Assembly (NCBI GenBank): GCA_045592865.1
Contig: JAZNVP010000052.1
Span: 1 to 5,667, forward strand
Origin: RGIG9114 sp045592865
GTDB lineage: Bacteria; Bacillota; Clostridia; Oscillospirales; JAGBHD01
Reading direction: 5' to 3'
Length of the DNA: 5,667 nt
The notes under the pieces were generated by a model. The model searched no databases and was not told the DNA's origin. It saw only the letters and a list, made by a program, of their open reading frames with translations. Of this stretch, positions 5,659-5,667 are shown one piece after another. The position numbers and the translations under genes are program-made. How positions within the stretch are numbered: position 1 is the stretch's first letter; the number at the start of each line of letters is the position of its first letter.

Positions 5659-5667
5659 AAAAAGGGG
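5659..5667 (+). promoter_or_regulatory. Likely ribosome binding site of a gene beyond the window
   Basis: AAAAAGGGG begins 2 nt after the PHP gene stop codon and runs to the window end. No terminator hairpin intervenes. Its position suggests a closely following plus-strand gene in the same operon, cut off here. Confidence 0.45.

Overview
The window looks like chromosomal DNA from a moderately AT-rich Firmicute, most likely a gut-type Clostridia member. The evidence is strong AAGGAG-type ribosome binding sites, near-consensus sigma-A promoters with extended -10 boxes, frequent GTG/TTG starts, TAA at every visible stop, and gene families typical of that group. There are no mobile elements, CRISPR arrays, tRNAs or rRNAs. 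The species cannot be named from the sequence.

Layout. Bases 1-743 (minus) hold most of a biotin--protein ligase without an HTH domain; its last codons lie beyond the left edge. Immediately upstream in the same operon (761-2023, minus) is a CPA2-type cation:proton antiporter, driven by a near-consensus promoter at 2058-2086. Diverging from it is a two-gene plus-strand operon: a short LytTR DNA-binding regulator (2197-2628) and a four-helix DUF3021 membrane protein (2621-3046). This matches the LytTR regulator plus membrane inhibitor arrangement (LytTR regulatory systems). The operon meets a minus-strand DMT/EamA-type transporter (3082-3990) at a shared 11-bp-stem terminator. The DMT gene has a leader of about 140 nt containing a GC-rich hairpin. 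It diverges from a plus-strand PHP-domain metallohydrolase (4257-5657), which has its own strong promoter. A ribosome-binding-site-like sequence at the right edge suggests another gene follows.

How the parts may work together. The most interesting spot is the 110-bp divergent region between antiporter and LytTR gene. It carries a perfect 8-bp direct repeat with a 21-bp period, the geometry expected for a LytTR-protein site. It lies at an activator-like distance from both promoters. This suggests an autoregulated LytTR/DUF3021 switch that may also control the antiporter-birA operon. The repeat and promoters are seen directly; the regulatory link is inference.

Start sites. For three genes the longest open frame begins inside a promoter or ribosome binding site (2086, 2179, 4245). 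The starts given here (2023, 2197, 4257) are placed by promoter and ribosome binding site positions.
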